This document shows, in pieces, positions 41,055 to 48,830 of a DNA stretch of 64,000 bases. Origin of the DNA: an uncultured Oscillibacter sp. (GTDB taxonomy: Bacteria > Bacillota > Clostridia > Oscillospirales > Oscillospiraceae); the NCBI GenBank assembly GCA_910578935.1, contig CAJTSM010000014.1, positions 1 to 64,000 on the forward strand, given 5' to 3'. Below the pieces are notes generated by a model. It had not been told where the DNA came from. It made no database searches and saw nothing but the letters and a program-made list of their open reading frames with translations. The translations under genes were made by a program, and so were the position numbers. The number at the start of each line of letters is the position of its first letter. The stretch's first letter is position 1.

Positions 41055-42062
41055 TCAGACGGAGAAGTCCTTCAGGACGGGGGCCAGGTCGAAAATATCG
41101 GAGGATGTAACCACATGAATGCGGTCCCGGAAAAACTTGCGGCGGCCGGAAGAAATATCCGTATAAGAGAGAAACCGGTCCCGGATCTTATCCTGATAGT
41201 CCAGGATATCCTCCGGATACAGGGGGTCCAGGTCACTGTTCCGGGAGAAAATAAGCAGCTGATGGCGGGAAGACACTTCCAGCCACATCCCAAGGCGCAG
41301 CCACCAGGTGGCATCGGTTTCCCCCAGGGACATGCCGAAGATGCAGACTTCCTCACTGCTTTTAATACAGTCCCAGGCGGTTTGGTCATTGCCTTGGCCG
41401 GACTGCTGGTTCAAAAGAGGCTTGAGCAATATACGCTGCTGGCGCGGATCGGTAAAGAGCGCGGGATTTGCCACCTGATCCAGGCTGTCCACCCCCAGGA
41501 TCATGCCGGAAGAATGCGTTCCATGGACATGGATGACGGACTCCAGGGAATCCGTTCCAAACATGTCGGGGGTCAGGAATCCGGCAATCCGGTCGATCAC
41601 CGTCGTATAGTTGAAGTCCAAAATATGAAACTCGGTGCGTTCATGGAGGGGGAGCGCCACCTGAATGATGCCGAAAAGGCGGGGCTCCAGATGCGTCAGA
41701 TGAGAGTGCAGGCTTTCAGAGAATTTTTCCGCCATCTCATAGCCGCAGGAGGCGAAGTCGATGCGTTCCTCCTCCCGCCGCAGGTACTGAGAAAAGCAGC
41801 GCTTGAAATCCTTCAGGCAGCTGCGAAGGGAATCCGGTTTGTCCAAGGGCGGTTGCACCGTATGCCGCCCCAAAGCCCGTTCAAAATCCGCCCAGTGGGA
41901 GTACCGAATGTCTTGACAAAAAAGGTTTTTAAACTGGAGAATTTCGGGGTCCTCCGTGGCGAACGCGGGGTCCTTGAGGTAGTGGGGATAAAATTGCGTA
42001 TACCGTGTCCTCAGTCCCAGGTTTAAGTCGAAGCCGTTGCCAATCAAAAAGGTGACCTGCAT
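41055..42062 (-). CDS. abiH: AbiH-family abortive-infection protein
   Basis: 335 aa. The N-terminal MQVTFLIGNGFDLNLGLRT (a Rossmann-like G-N-G-F-D motif), an ILDFNYTTV segment and the C-terminal CIFGMSLGETDATWW pattern mark the AbiH family, found as phage-exclusion proteins first in Lactococcus. Mechanism is unknown. It has its own strong promoter, no obvious partner gene, and a transposable repeat 18 nt beyond the promoter. Likely an acquired single-gene defence; activity not shown here. Confidence 0.82.
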   Translation of the reverse strand: MQVTFLIGNGFDLNLGLRTRYTQFYPHYLKDPAFATEDPEILQFKNLFCQDIRYSHWADFERALGRHTVQPPLDKPDSLRSCLKDFKRCFSQYLRREEERIDFASCGYEMAEKFSESLHSHLTHLEPRLFGIIQVALPLHERTEFHILDFNYTTVIDRIAGFLTPDMFGTDSLESVIHVHGTHSSGMILGVDSLDQVANPALFTDPRQQRILLKPLLNQQSGQGNDQTAWDCIKSSEEVCIFGMSLGETDATWWLRLGMWLEVSSRHQLLIFSRNSDLDPLYPEDILDYQDKIRDRFLSYTDISSGRRKFFRDRIHVVTSSDIFDLAPVLKDFSV

Positions 42063-42103
42063 GAGAAGCGCCTCCTTTTATGGTGGAATCATGCGTTTGA
42101 CAA

Positions 42104-42132
42104 ATTATAGCATAAAGCTCCTCTGTTTGCAA
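42104..42132 (-). promoter_or_regulatory. Strong promoter of abiH
   Basis: Minus strand: -35 TTGCAA (42127-42132), 17-nt spacer, extended perfect -10 TGC TATAAT (42104-42109). Confidence 0.85.
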
Positions 42133-42149
42133 TGGCCGGGAAAACGGGG

Positions 42150-42290
42150 GAGTGTCCAGTTGCGCATTTTATAACAGGGTCATCGTGTAAGGGCCGCCGC
42201 CCCCGGCGGCCTGCCGGCACAAGGATTGGGACTTGCATCGGGCCGCCCAAGGAGGCGTCCCCTACAGGATCAAATCTCCCCGTTGGACAC
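42150..42290. mobile_element. MITE-like element, copy A
   Basis: 141 bp bounded by the inverted ends AGTGTCCA (start) and TGGACAC (end). Almost the same sequence recurs at 58857-58995 (shared TTGCGCATTTTATAACAGGG, CATCGTGTA, CGGCCTGCCGGCACAAGGAT). A short direct repeat, GAAAACGG, lies on both sides (42140-42147 and 42295-42302), possibly a decayed target duplication. It encodes nothing. Confidence 0.7.
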
Positions 42291-42303
42291 GCCCGAAAAC
42301 GGC

Positions 42304-42335
42304 AAACGCACCCGGACATATGTCCGGGTGCGTTT
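42304..42335 (-). terminator. Terminator after the S-layer-homology gene
   Basis: Perfect 16-bp palindrome AAACGCACCCGGACAT / ATGTCCGGGTGCGTTT; it lies 26 nt past the gene end on the minus strand. Confidence 0.75.
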
Positions 42336-42360
42336 ATATTGCGATGCTCTGCCAATGGTT

Positions 42361-44664
42361 TTAGAAGAAGTCGCCGCCCACTTCAATGACGCGGATGACG
42401 CCGTCCTCACTGGCATACATATCGCACTCTTTGGCGTAAGCGTGGGCGATCTCCACAATGCTCTTGCCGTCGGTGGGAGAAATCCACTCCCGGGTATCTT
42501 TGTTGTAGGCCATGACGGTAGCCGGGATGCTGTAGCTCCGGCCGTCCACCGTGACGGAACTCTGCCCGCTCCAGGCGGTGTTGGGGACCTCCTTCAAGGC
42601 GGTGAGGGGCTTGAGGCTGGAGAAGCCGCCGGAGCCCGCCTCATTCACCACGGCGGCTACGTAGACGCCGCCGCCAATGTCGTAGCGGCTGGGGAAGGGT
42701 CCTGCCACCTTGCCGTGGTCGTTGTAGATGGAGATGTAGGATATATCCCGCTCCGTGAGGGAAATAGAAGTGCGTCCATAAAGCGTCGCGCCGCCGCCGA
42801 CTTGGCCCAGGGCGATGATGTCTACCTGCCCGTTCCAATTGGTGTGGGCGTAGCTGATCTCATTGTTGGGGATAGGTTCAATCCCCAGGTCATTCAGGCT
42901 GAGAACCTCGATGCCATTCGCGGTGTAGCGGAAAACGCTGACCGTCTCCGCCAGATAGCTGGAACCAAGACGCCGTTTTTCCAGGTCCAGCGCGCCGGAG
43001 GCGCCGCCGCCCAAGCGGACCAGACCGATGGTGTTTCTGCCGGTGGAGGTGACGCGGACCAGGCGGTTCTGCATAAGGGAAAGTTCTTCCTGCCGCCACT
43101 GGGTAATGTAGTTGCCGGTGTTCTGATCGATGCCCAGGTCCACCGCGCCGGAGATTTCAATGCCGCAAAGCAGCTTTACGGTAGCACTGGTGCCGGAGAC
43201 GGAAGTGGCGATGCCGATGGCGTTGGCATTGGCCCCGGATGTTCCGGGCTTTACTGCGCCGGCCACTTTGTTGTCCTCCGTCAGCAGCAGGGTGATCTGA
43301 CTGCCGGGACGGAATTTGGCCAAGGTGGCTTGAGCCGTGGGCAGAACGTCGAAGTCATGACCCAGCACGCGGATCGAAGTGGGCTCCGTGGGGCTGGGAG
43401 TGCAGGATTCATAGTAGCCCGTCAGGCGGGTGTCACAGACCCGGATCGTGTTGGTGGAGCTGGCATAGGTTGCCACATCGTAAGGACGCATGTCTCCGGC
43501 GTTGGCAAGGCAGCCGTTTTTATAGATCTTGTAGCCGTTCACGCCGCCGGTCAGGGAGTCAAAGCCCTTGGTGGAGTTCTTTTCATAGACGATGACGGCC
43601 TGGGTAGAGCTGTCGCCGCCGCCGATGAAGATATACTCCACGTTTCCTGCGGTGCCCAGGTACAGTGTCAGGGACGTACCGGGATTTACCCAATCGCGGG
43701 CGTCGCCCCAGGTGGTTTCCGCACCCCGGTAGAAGACGGGCGTGCCGGAGGTCACCGTATATTTTGCGCCGGAACGGTCCGTGATCTGGTTGGCCTCCAC
43801 CTTAGCGGCGGTGACTGTGCGGCTCTCGCCCCGGGCGTCGGGCAGGAAGGTGCGGACTCGCTGGCCTTCCAGGACCAGGGTGCCTTTATAGCCGTTGAGA
43901 GAACCGTTGGACGCCTTGTCCCCGGCCATCTGGTAGACGGAGCCGTCGGAGAAGAGCATGGCGGTTTCCTTGCCGTCAGGGCCCCGGGCGTTGGAGGAAA
44001 CCAAGACCATATCGGCCTTTGTAGTCAGTCCTGCGGCGGCCAGGAAGGCGCTGGCGGACTTTTCACCCTGAACATCGGCCCGGAGGAGGTTGGTAAAAAG
44101 GATGGCGGCGTCGCTCCGGCTGAGGGGGGCGCTGCCCTTGGCGGTGTCAACGCCGTCGGTAAGGCCGATGGAGGCGGCAAAGGACAAATAGCTGTCCGGC
44201 CACACGCCGCCGATGTTCTCGTCCTTGTACCCCAGGACCCGGAGGAGAATGGTGGCCGCCTGGCCCAGGGTGACGGTACGGTCGGGGTAGAACTTGCCGT
44301 CGGAGAAACCGGAGATAGCCTTTTTCCCCTTGGAGGCCATGTTGATGTAAGCCGCCGCCCAGTGGGAGGGTTTCACATCCGGGTAGACGGTGACGGTGCG
44401 GTAGAGCCCCAGCTCATCCTCTGCATTCAGGGCGCAGACCACCATTTTGCAGAACTGGGCCCGGGTAATCTGGCCGTTAGGGCGGAAGTTGCCGTCGGAG
44501 AAACCGTCCATGATCCCCATCAGCCGCAGGGGCTCTACGGACATGTAAGCGTCGCCGTTCAAGTCGTAAAAACGGTTGGCGGGCGGCGCGGCCTGGGCGG
44601 GCAGGACCAGCAATGACGCCGCCATGGCCGCCAGAAGCAGCAGGGACAAGATGCGTTTTTTCAT
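42361..44664 (-). CDS. S-layer homology (SLH) domain surface protein
   Basis: 767 aa with signal peptide (MKKRILSLLLLAAMAASLL, cleavage near QAA). Three SLH repeats follow at about 30-205 (DGFSDGNFRPNGQITRAQF; ISGFSDGKFYPDRTVTLGQA; IGLTDGVDTAKGSAPLSRSD), which bind pyruvylated wall polymer. Residues about 210-767 are beta-rich and of unknown function. It is the only gene in its transcript. A surface role, in wall layer or adhesion, is likely. Confidence 0.9.
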   Translation of the reverse strand: MKKRILSLLLLAAMAASLLVLPAQAAPPANRFYDLNGDAYMSVEPLRLMGIMDGFSDGNFRPNGQITRAQFCKMVVCALNAEDELGLYRTVTVYPDVKPSHWAAAYINMASKGKKAISGFSDGKFYPDRTVTLGQAATILLRVLGYKDENIGGVWPDSYLSFAASIGLTDGVDTAKGSAPLSRSDAAILFTNLLRADVQGEKSASAFLAAAGLTTKADMVLVSSNARGPDGKETAMLFSDGSVYQMAGDKASNGSLNGYKGTLVLEGQRVRTFLPDARGESRTVTAAKVEANQITDRSGAKYTVTSGTPVFYRGAETTWGDARDWVNPGTSLTLYLGTAGNVEYIFIGGGDSSTQAVIVYEKNSTKGFDSLTGGVNGYKIYKNGCLANAGDMRPYDVATYASSTNTIRVCDTRLTGYYESCTPSPTEPTSIRVLGHDFDVLPTAQATLAKFRPGSQITLLLTEDNKVAGAVKPGTSGANANAIGIATSVSGTSATVKLLCGIEISGAVDLGIDQNTGNYITQWRQEELSLMQNRLVRVTSTGRNTIGLVRLGGGASGALDLEKRRLGSSYLAETVSVFRYTANGIEVLSLNDLGIEPIPNNEISYAHTNWNGQVDIIALGQVGGGATLYGRTSISLTERDISYISIYNDHGKVAGPFPSRYDIGGGVYVAAVVNEAGSGGFSSLKPLTALKEVPNTAWSGQSSVTVDGRSYSIPATVMAYNKDTREWISPTDGKSIVEIAHAYAKECDMYASEDGVIRVIEVGGDFF

Positions 44665-44737
44665 AGTCTTCCTCCATAAAACAATTTACAGATATCGCTC
44701 CTAATAGAGCCCCGCCGCAAACCGGCGCGGGTTTGCA

Positions 44738-44815
44738 GTGGGGAGAAGGAGGGGCAAAGGAGCGAAGCGCAGTTTTCGGCGAAGCCGGAAACGGAACGGA
44801 TTTCGCCCCCGGCGT
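44738..44815. repeat. Copy of dispersed intergenic block
   Basis: Matches the reverse complement of 6711-6790 (GGCAAAGGAG, GGAAACGGAACGGATTTCGC). A 31-base core at 44769-44800 also pairs with 2219-2250. The core hairpin shows a compensatory base change between copies. Confidence 0.7.
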
Positions 44816-46086
44816 CATTCGGCCCGAAGGGCTTCCACAGGCTGGAGGTTGGACGCTTTCACCGCCGGGTAGCAGCCGAAGACCACGCCCAGCAGCACCG
44901 AGAGGCCGAAGGCCCCCGCCGTCACCGCGGCGGAGGGATAGATGGTCATGCTGAAAAGAAGATTCCCCAGCACGAAGCATCCCAGGGTTCCGATGCCGAT
45001 TCCGATGATGCCGCCGATGCCGCAGAGCATGGCCGCTTCAATTAAGAACTGGGTGACAATGCTGCTCCTCTGGGCCCCAATGGCCCGGCGTATGCCGATC
45101 TCCCGGGTGCGCTCCGTTACGGTGACCAGCATGATGTTCATAATGCCGATGCCGCCCACCATCAAAGAGATGGCCGCCACGCCCGCCAGCACACCGCCGA
45201 TGAGGTTTAGAGATTCGGTGACATAGTCCATGTTCTGGTTTTCGGGCCGGACGCTGTAGTCGTTGACGCCTTGCTGAAGCAGGCCCTTTAAAAAGCCGTC
45301 CAGCTGGGTGACGATATCGTCCATTTTTGTGGGGTCCTTGGCGACAACTGTGAAATTGCTGTCTCCGCTGTCTCCGCCCAGGACCCGTTTGGCGGTATAG
45401 GGGGCCAGTACAAAATTGTCCAGTGTGCTCATGGAGGTGCTGCCTTCCTTGATGCGGGAGGCGTAGACGCCTATGACTTCGAAGTTCTGGTTATTCAGCT
45501 GCACGGTTTCTCCCACAGGGTTTGCCGTGCCGAAAAAGACCTTGGCGGCTTGGGCCCCCAGGACCACTACCTGGTTATAATTTTGGATATCCAGGTAACT
45601 CAGGTCCCGGCCCCTGGCGATTTTTAGATTGCCGCACGCGGCGTATTGATCGCTGCCGTAGTAGAACTCGGGCGGGGCGCTGATCAGGTTCATGCCCGAC
45701 TCGTCCCACTGGTACTCCATATTGGCGGTGGTCTTAGTTCCATAGACCATAGTGGCGCTGAACCTGGCATTGGGCGTCACGCCGGCGACCAGGTCTGTCA
45801 TGCCATTGCAATACTCATAGATATCAGGAAAATAGTCCTTTCCCACGGGCACCATGTTGCCGTTTTCGTCTGAGGTATACGCGTAGCAGTAGACATTGAC
45901 GGAGATCCGGTTGGTGCCCATCGCCTCAAACTGTTCCATCATTTTGCTGGCATAGCCCGTAATGACGGAGACAATGGTCATGACCGAAGCGATGCCGATG
46001 ATGATGCCCAGCATGGTCAGGACCGCCCGGCCCTTTTTGCCCCAGATGGACTTCCAGGCCATTTTGATTGCCTGCCGGATGTTCAA
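44815..46086 (-). CDS. MacB-type ABC exporter permease
   Basis: 423 aa. TM near the N-terminus (AVLTMLGIIIGIASVMTIVS), a large extracytoplasmic MacB_PCD domain, and three C-terminal TM helices with the FtsX-like region (GGIGIMNIMLVTVTERTREI). It works with the ATPase (overlapping by 4 nt) and the adaptor upstream to export peptides, drugs or lipids. It is last in the operon. Confidence 0.93.
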   Translation of the reverse strand: MNIRQAIKMAWKSIWGKKGRAVLTMLGIIIGIASVMTIVSVITGYASKMMEQFEAMGTNRISVNVYCYAYTSDENGNMVPVGKDYFPDIYEYCNGMTDLVAGVTPNARFSATMVYGTKTTANMEYQWDESGMNLISAPPEFYYGSDQYAACGNLKIARGRDLSYLDIQNYNQVVVLGAQAAKVFFGTANPVGETVQLNNQNFEVIGVYASRIKEGSTSMSTLDNFVLAPYTAKRVLGGDSGDSNFTVVAKDPTKMDDIVTQLDGFLKGLLQQGVNDYSVRPENQNMDYVTESLNLIGGVLAGVAAISLMVGGIGIMNIMLVTVTERTREIGIRRAIGAQRSSIVTQFLIEAAMLCGIGGIIGIGIGTLGCFVLGNLLFSMTIYPSAAVTAGAFGLSVLLGVVFGCYPAVKASNLQPVEALRAE

Positions 46087-46784
46087 AACCAGTCTACCTC
46101 CTGTTCCTTGTCCTCCACGATTTTCCCGTCCGTCAGGCGGACGCAGCGGCGGGCTGTGGCGGCGATTCCGTTATCGTGGGTGATGAGGATGACGGTGGTG
46201 CCCTCCCGGTTCAGCTGCTGAAGGAACTCCAGCACCTCGTGACCTGTCCGGGAGTCCAGGGCGCCGGTGGGTTCGTCGGCCATGATGATGGGGGGCTTGG
46301 TGGCAATGGCCCGGGCGATGGCCACCCGTTGCTGCTGGCCGCCGGACATCTCCGTGGGTTTGTGCTTGATACGCTTGGAAAGGCCCACACGGTCCAGAGC
46401 CTCCAAGGCCATGTCATAGCGGTCGTCGGCCCCAATGCCCTGGTAGATGAGGGGCAGCTCCACGTTTTCCAGCACCGTCAGAGTCTGAATGAGGTTGTAC
46501 TGCTGGAAGATGAAGCCGATCTCCTTATTGCGGATGCGGCTCAGCTCCTTGTCCGTCAGCTCCCGGACGTCGGTGCCTGCCAGAAGATAGTCTCCCCGCG
46601 TGGGGATATCCAGGCAGCCCAGGACGTTCATCATGGTGGATTTGCCGGAGCCGGACTGGCCGACAACGGCCACAAATTCCCCCCGGTCAATGGTAAGGCT
46701 GACCCCATCCAGAGCCCGGACTTCACTTTCAAGACCTTCACCGTAGATCTTGAAAACATTTCTCAGTTCTACTAAGTTCGCCAT
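46083..46784 (-). CDS. MacB-type ABC exporter ATPase
   Basis: 233 aa from ATG 46784. Walker A GQSGSGKST, signature MSGGQQQR, Walker B IIMADEPTGALD, H-loop ITHD. Closely follows LolD/MacB ATPases. One nt separates its start from the adaptor gene stop, and it overlaps the permease by 4 nt. Confidence 0.95.
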   Translation of the reverse strand: MANLVELRNVFKIYGEGLESEVRALDGVSLTIDRGEFVAVVGQSGSGKSTMMNVLGCLDIPTRGDYLLAGTDVRELTDKELSRIRNKEIGFIFQQYNLIQTLTVLENVELPLIYQGIGADDRYDMALEALDRVGLSKRIKHKPTEMSGGQQQRVAIARAIATKPPIIMADEPTGALDSRTGHEVLEFLQQLNREGTTVILITHDNGIAATARRCVRLTDGKIVEDKEQEVDWF

Positions 46785-46785
46785 A

Positions 46786-48492
46786 TCAGAAACCCCAAGA
46801 AGAGGACATCTGGATCTGGGTGAAGACCTCGGTGCCTTCCTCCACGCCGGATTTGATCTCCACATTGTAATTGTCGGAGATGCCGATTTCCACGGCCACG
46901 GGCCAGAAGCCTTCGGGAATCATTTCGTCAATCATGACGCCTTCCACCGCTGTTTCCGGCTTGTCGCCCTTGACGTAGACCACCGTCAGGCTCTCGCCCT
47001 CTTCAGTGGAGACGGTGCGGACCGCCTGGAGAGGCAGCACCAGACAGTTGTCGTTTTCGCTGGCGGTGAGTTTGTAGTTGATGTAGCTGTTGACCTGGAG
47101 GGTTTCCTCCGCGTTGTCCACCGAGATGACCATGGGATAAGTCGCCACGCCGTTGTTGATGGTGCTGGAGAGGCTGACGCTTTCCACCATGCCCATTGCC
47201 GTGGTGCCCCACTGGTCCAGCTCCACCATGGTCCCTGTCTCCACGGCGCTGACGTTCCGCTCGTCCACCGTGGCGTTGACAATCAGGGAGGAGGTGTCGG
47301 AGATCGTGACCACCGTGGTGTTGGCGGCGATTTCATCTCCGGGCTTCATGGTCAACCCGATGACCTTGCCCGCAATGGAGGCCACGGCGGAGCAGTTCGC
47401 CAGATTCTTCTCGGCGGTTTCCAGGGTCTTCTGCGCTTCGTCCAGGCTCTGCTGGGCGGAGTAGATCTCCGCCTCACTGTCCTCGCCGTCTACCCGGACC
47501 AGGACCTGCCCGGCGCTGACCTGGAGAAAGTCCACCAGGGAACTGGAGAGGACGGTGCCGTTGACGGTGGATTTCAGGTCGCCGGTGCGGTAATACTCCA
47601 GCTTCCCGGGCTCATAGGGGTAGATGGTTTCCCCCGCGTCGGTAGTCACCGTGGCGGAGGCCGCCATTTCGGCGGTAAGGGCCCCCTCATTTTCCACCAG
47701 AATATCGGCGGAAAAGAGCTTGGTCCCCTCCGGCGTGATGCGGCTGACCATATGGACCGCCTCCACCGTGCCGGAAAGGGAGCTCATCAGAGCGGGAACC
47801 GACACATCCATGCTCTGGCCCTGGTGGATCATGCCCTCATAGGCGTAGCTGTAATACTGGGTGAGCCGCAGACGGGTGTCGTCCGCCAAAACGGCCAGCT
47901 TTTGGTCCTTGCTGATGGTGTCGCCGGGGTTCAGGTCCACCACTTCCATCAGCTTGCCGGAATAGCCCGCCGCCAGGTTCAGTCCTGCCACGTCCTTCAA
48001 AAGGGCGTTGAGCTGTTTCTCCCGGCCGAGTACGTCTTGCCGTGCCTTGTCCACGGCGGTACGAGCGGCGTCGGAGTCGATGATAAACAGGGGCGTGCCC
48101 GGTTCCACAGTGTCGCCTTCGTTGACAAAGACCTCGGACACCGTGCCGGTGGTGGCGATGGTAATGGTTTCGCTGTCCTTGGCTTTGGTGAGCCCGCTGC
48201 CCTCTACGGTAGAGGTGATGGAGCTGTACTGCACCACGTCGGTGAGGACTTCGGTTTCCTCCCCGCTGTTCTTCGCGGCCAGGAACTGGCGGATCCCCAA
48301 GCCGGCGGCGATGAGAATCAGTAGGAAAATGAACCACCGGACGATTTTCCGCCGTTTCTTCCGGGGCATTCCCTTCCACTTTTTCCAAAGGGAGGCCTTT
48401 TCCACCGCTGCCTCCGAAGCGGGAGACGGCGCCGCCTCAGGGGCTGCCTGAGCGGTCCCGGCTTGCTGTTCGCGATCCATGACTTCTGACAT
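46786..48492 (-). CDS. Periplasmic-adaptor-like (HlyD/MacA) subunit
   Basis: 568 aa. N-terminal cytosolic part with Ala/Glu-rich tail, one TM (about 45-65), lipoyl/biotinyl-like segments (EPGTPLFIIDSD; VSAGQVLVRVDG), a helical hairpin and beta-barrel parts. In Gram-positive bacteria such proteins assist MacB-type exporters. First gene of the adaptor-ATPase-permease operon. Confidence 0.88.
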   Translation of the reverse strand: MSEVMDREQQAGTAQAAPEAAPSPASEAAVEKASLWKKWKGMPRKKRRKIVRWFIFLLILIAAGLGIRQFLAAKNSGEETEVLTDVVQYSSITSTVEGSGLTKAKDSETITIATTGTVSEVFVNEGDTVEPGTPLFIIDSDAARTAVDKARQDVLGREKQLNALLKDVAGLNLAAGYSGKLMEVVDLNPGDTISKDQKLAVLADDTRLRLTQYYSYAYEGMIHQGQSMDVSVPALMSSLSGTVEAVHMVSRITPEGTKLFSADILVENEGALTAEMAASATVTTDAGETIYPYEPGKLEYYRTGDLKSTVNGTVLSSSLVDFLQVSAGQVLVRVDGEDSEAEIYSAQQSLDEAQKTLETAEKNLANCSAVASIAGKVIGLTMKPGDEIAANTTVVTISDTSSLIVNATVDERNVSAVETGTMVELDQWGTTAMGMVESVSLSSTINNGVATYPMVISVDNAEETLQVNSYINYKLTASENDNCLVLPLQAVRTVSTEEGESLTVVYVKGDKPETAVEGVMIDEMIPEGFWPVAVEIGISDNYNVEIKSGVEEGTEVFTQIQMSSSWGF

Positions 48493-48830
48493 ACGATTTC
48501 TCCTTCACCGATTGGATGGGATTCCTGAACGGAGCTCCTTACCGGCAATCCGCCGTTCTGTAAGCACAGAAATAGATTAACAGGGATTGGCATCAAAACT
48601 GTATCATTGATACTAGAACAGTTTGCCAAGGAAAACAACAACAAAACGGTTACAGATTTCTTAAGATTTTTTGAAGATTGAGGGACAAGCCCTTTGTAAG
48701 TTTGACGTATGAAGGACTGGAAGCGTTTCATGGAATTCTGCACAAAAATTTGGGAACAGAGCCGGGAATTTCCGTTAAAGGAACCGGTCAGGAAAAAACC
48801 GCCCCTGAAGCGGGGCGGTTTTGCGAGAAT
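48493..48830. other. Intergenic region between two divergent-direction blocks
   Basis: Holds the upstream region of the MacA-like gene and, at its left, a terminator (next entry). A possible minus-strand promoter (TTGGCA, 17 nt, TGATAC) and a direct-repeat element of CTTAAGA type occur near 48600-48670; the evidence is weak. No gene seen. Confidence 0.35.
48794..48823 (-). terminator. Terminator after the TRAP permease
   Basis: Minus strand: stem AAAACCGCCCCGC / GGGGCGGTTTT with TTCA loop, then TTCC. Confidence 0.8.

Noticed and set aside
42226..44616. 796-codon open frame opposite the SLH protein
   Set aside because: The minus-strand gene has a signal peptide and three SLH repeats; the plus frame has no such support and starts inside the MITE copy.
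46750..48324. Long plus-strand frame opposite the MacA-like adaptor
   Set aside because: Antisense shadow; the minus strand has the full adaptor-ATPase-permease operon.
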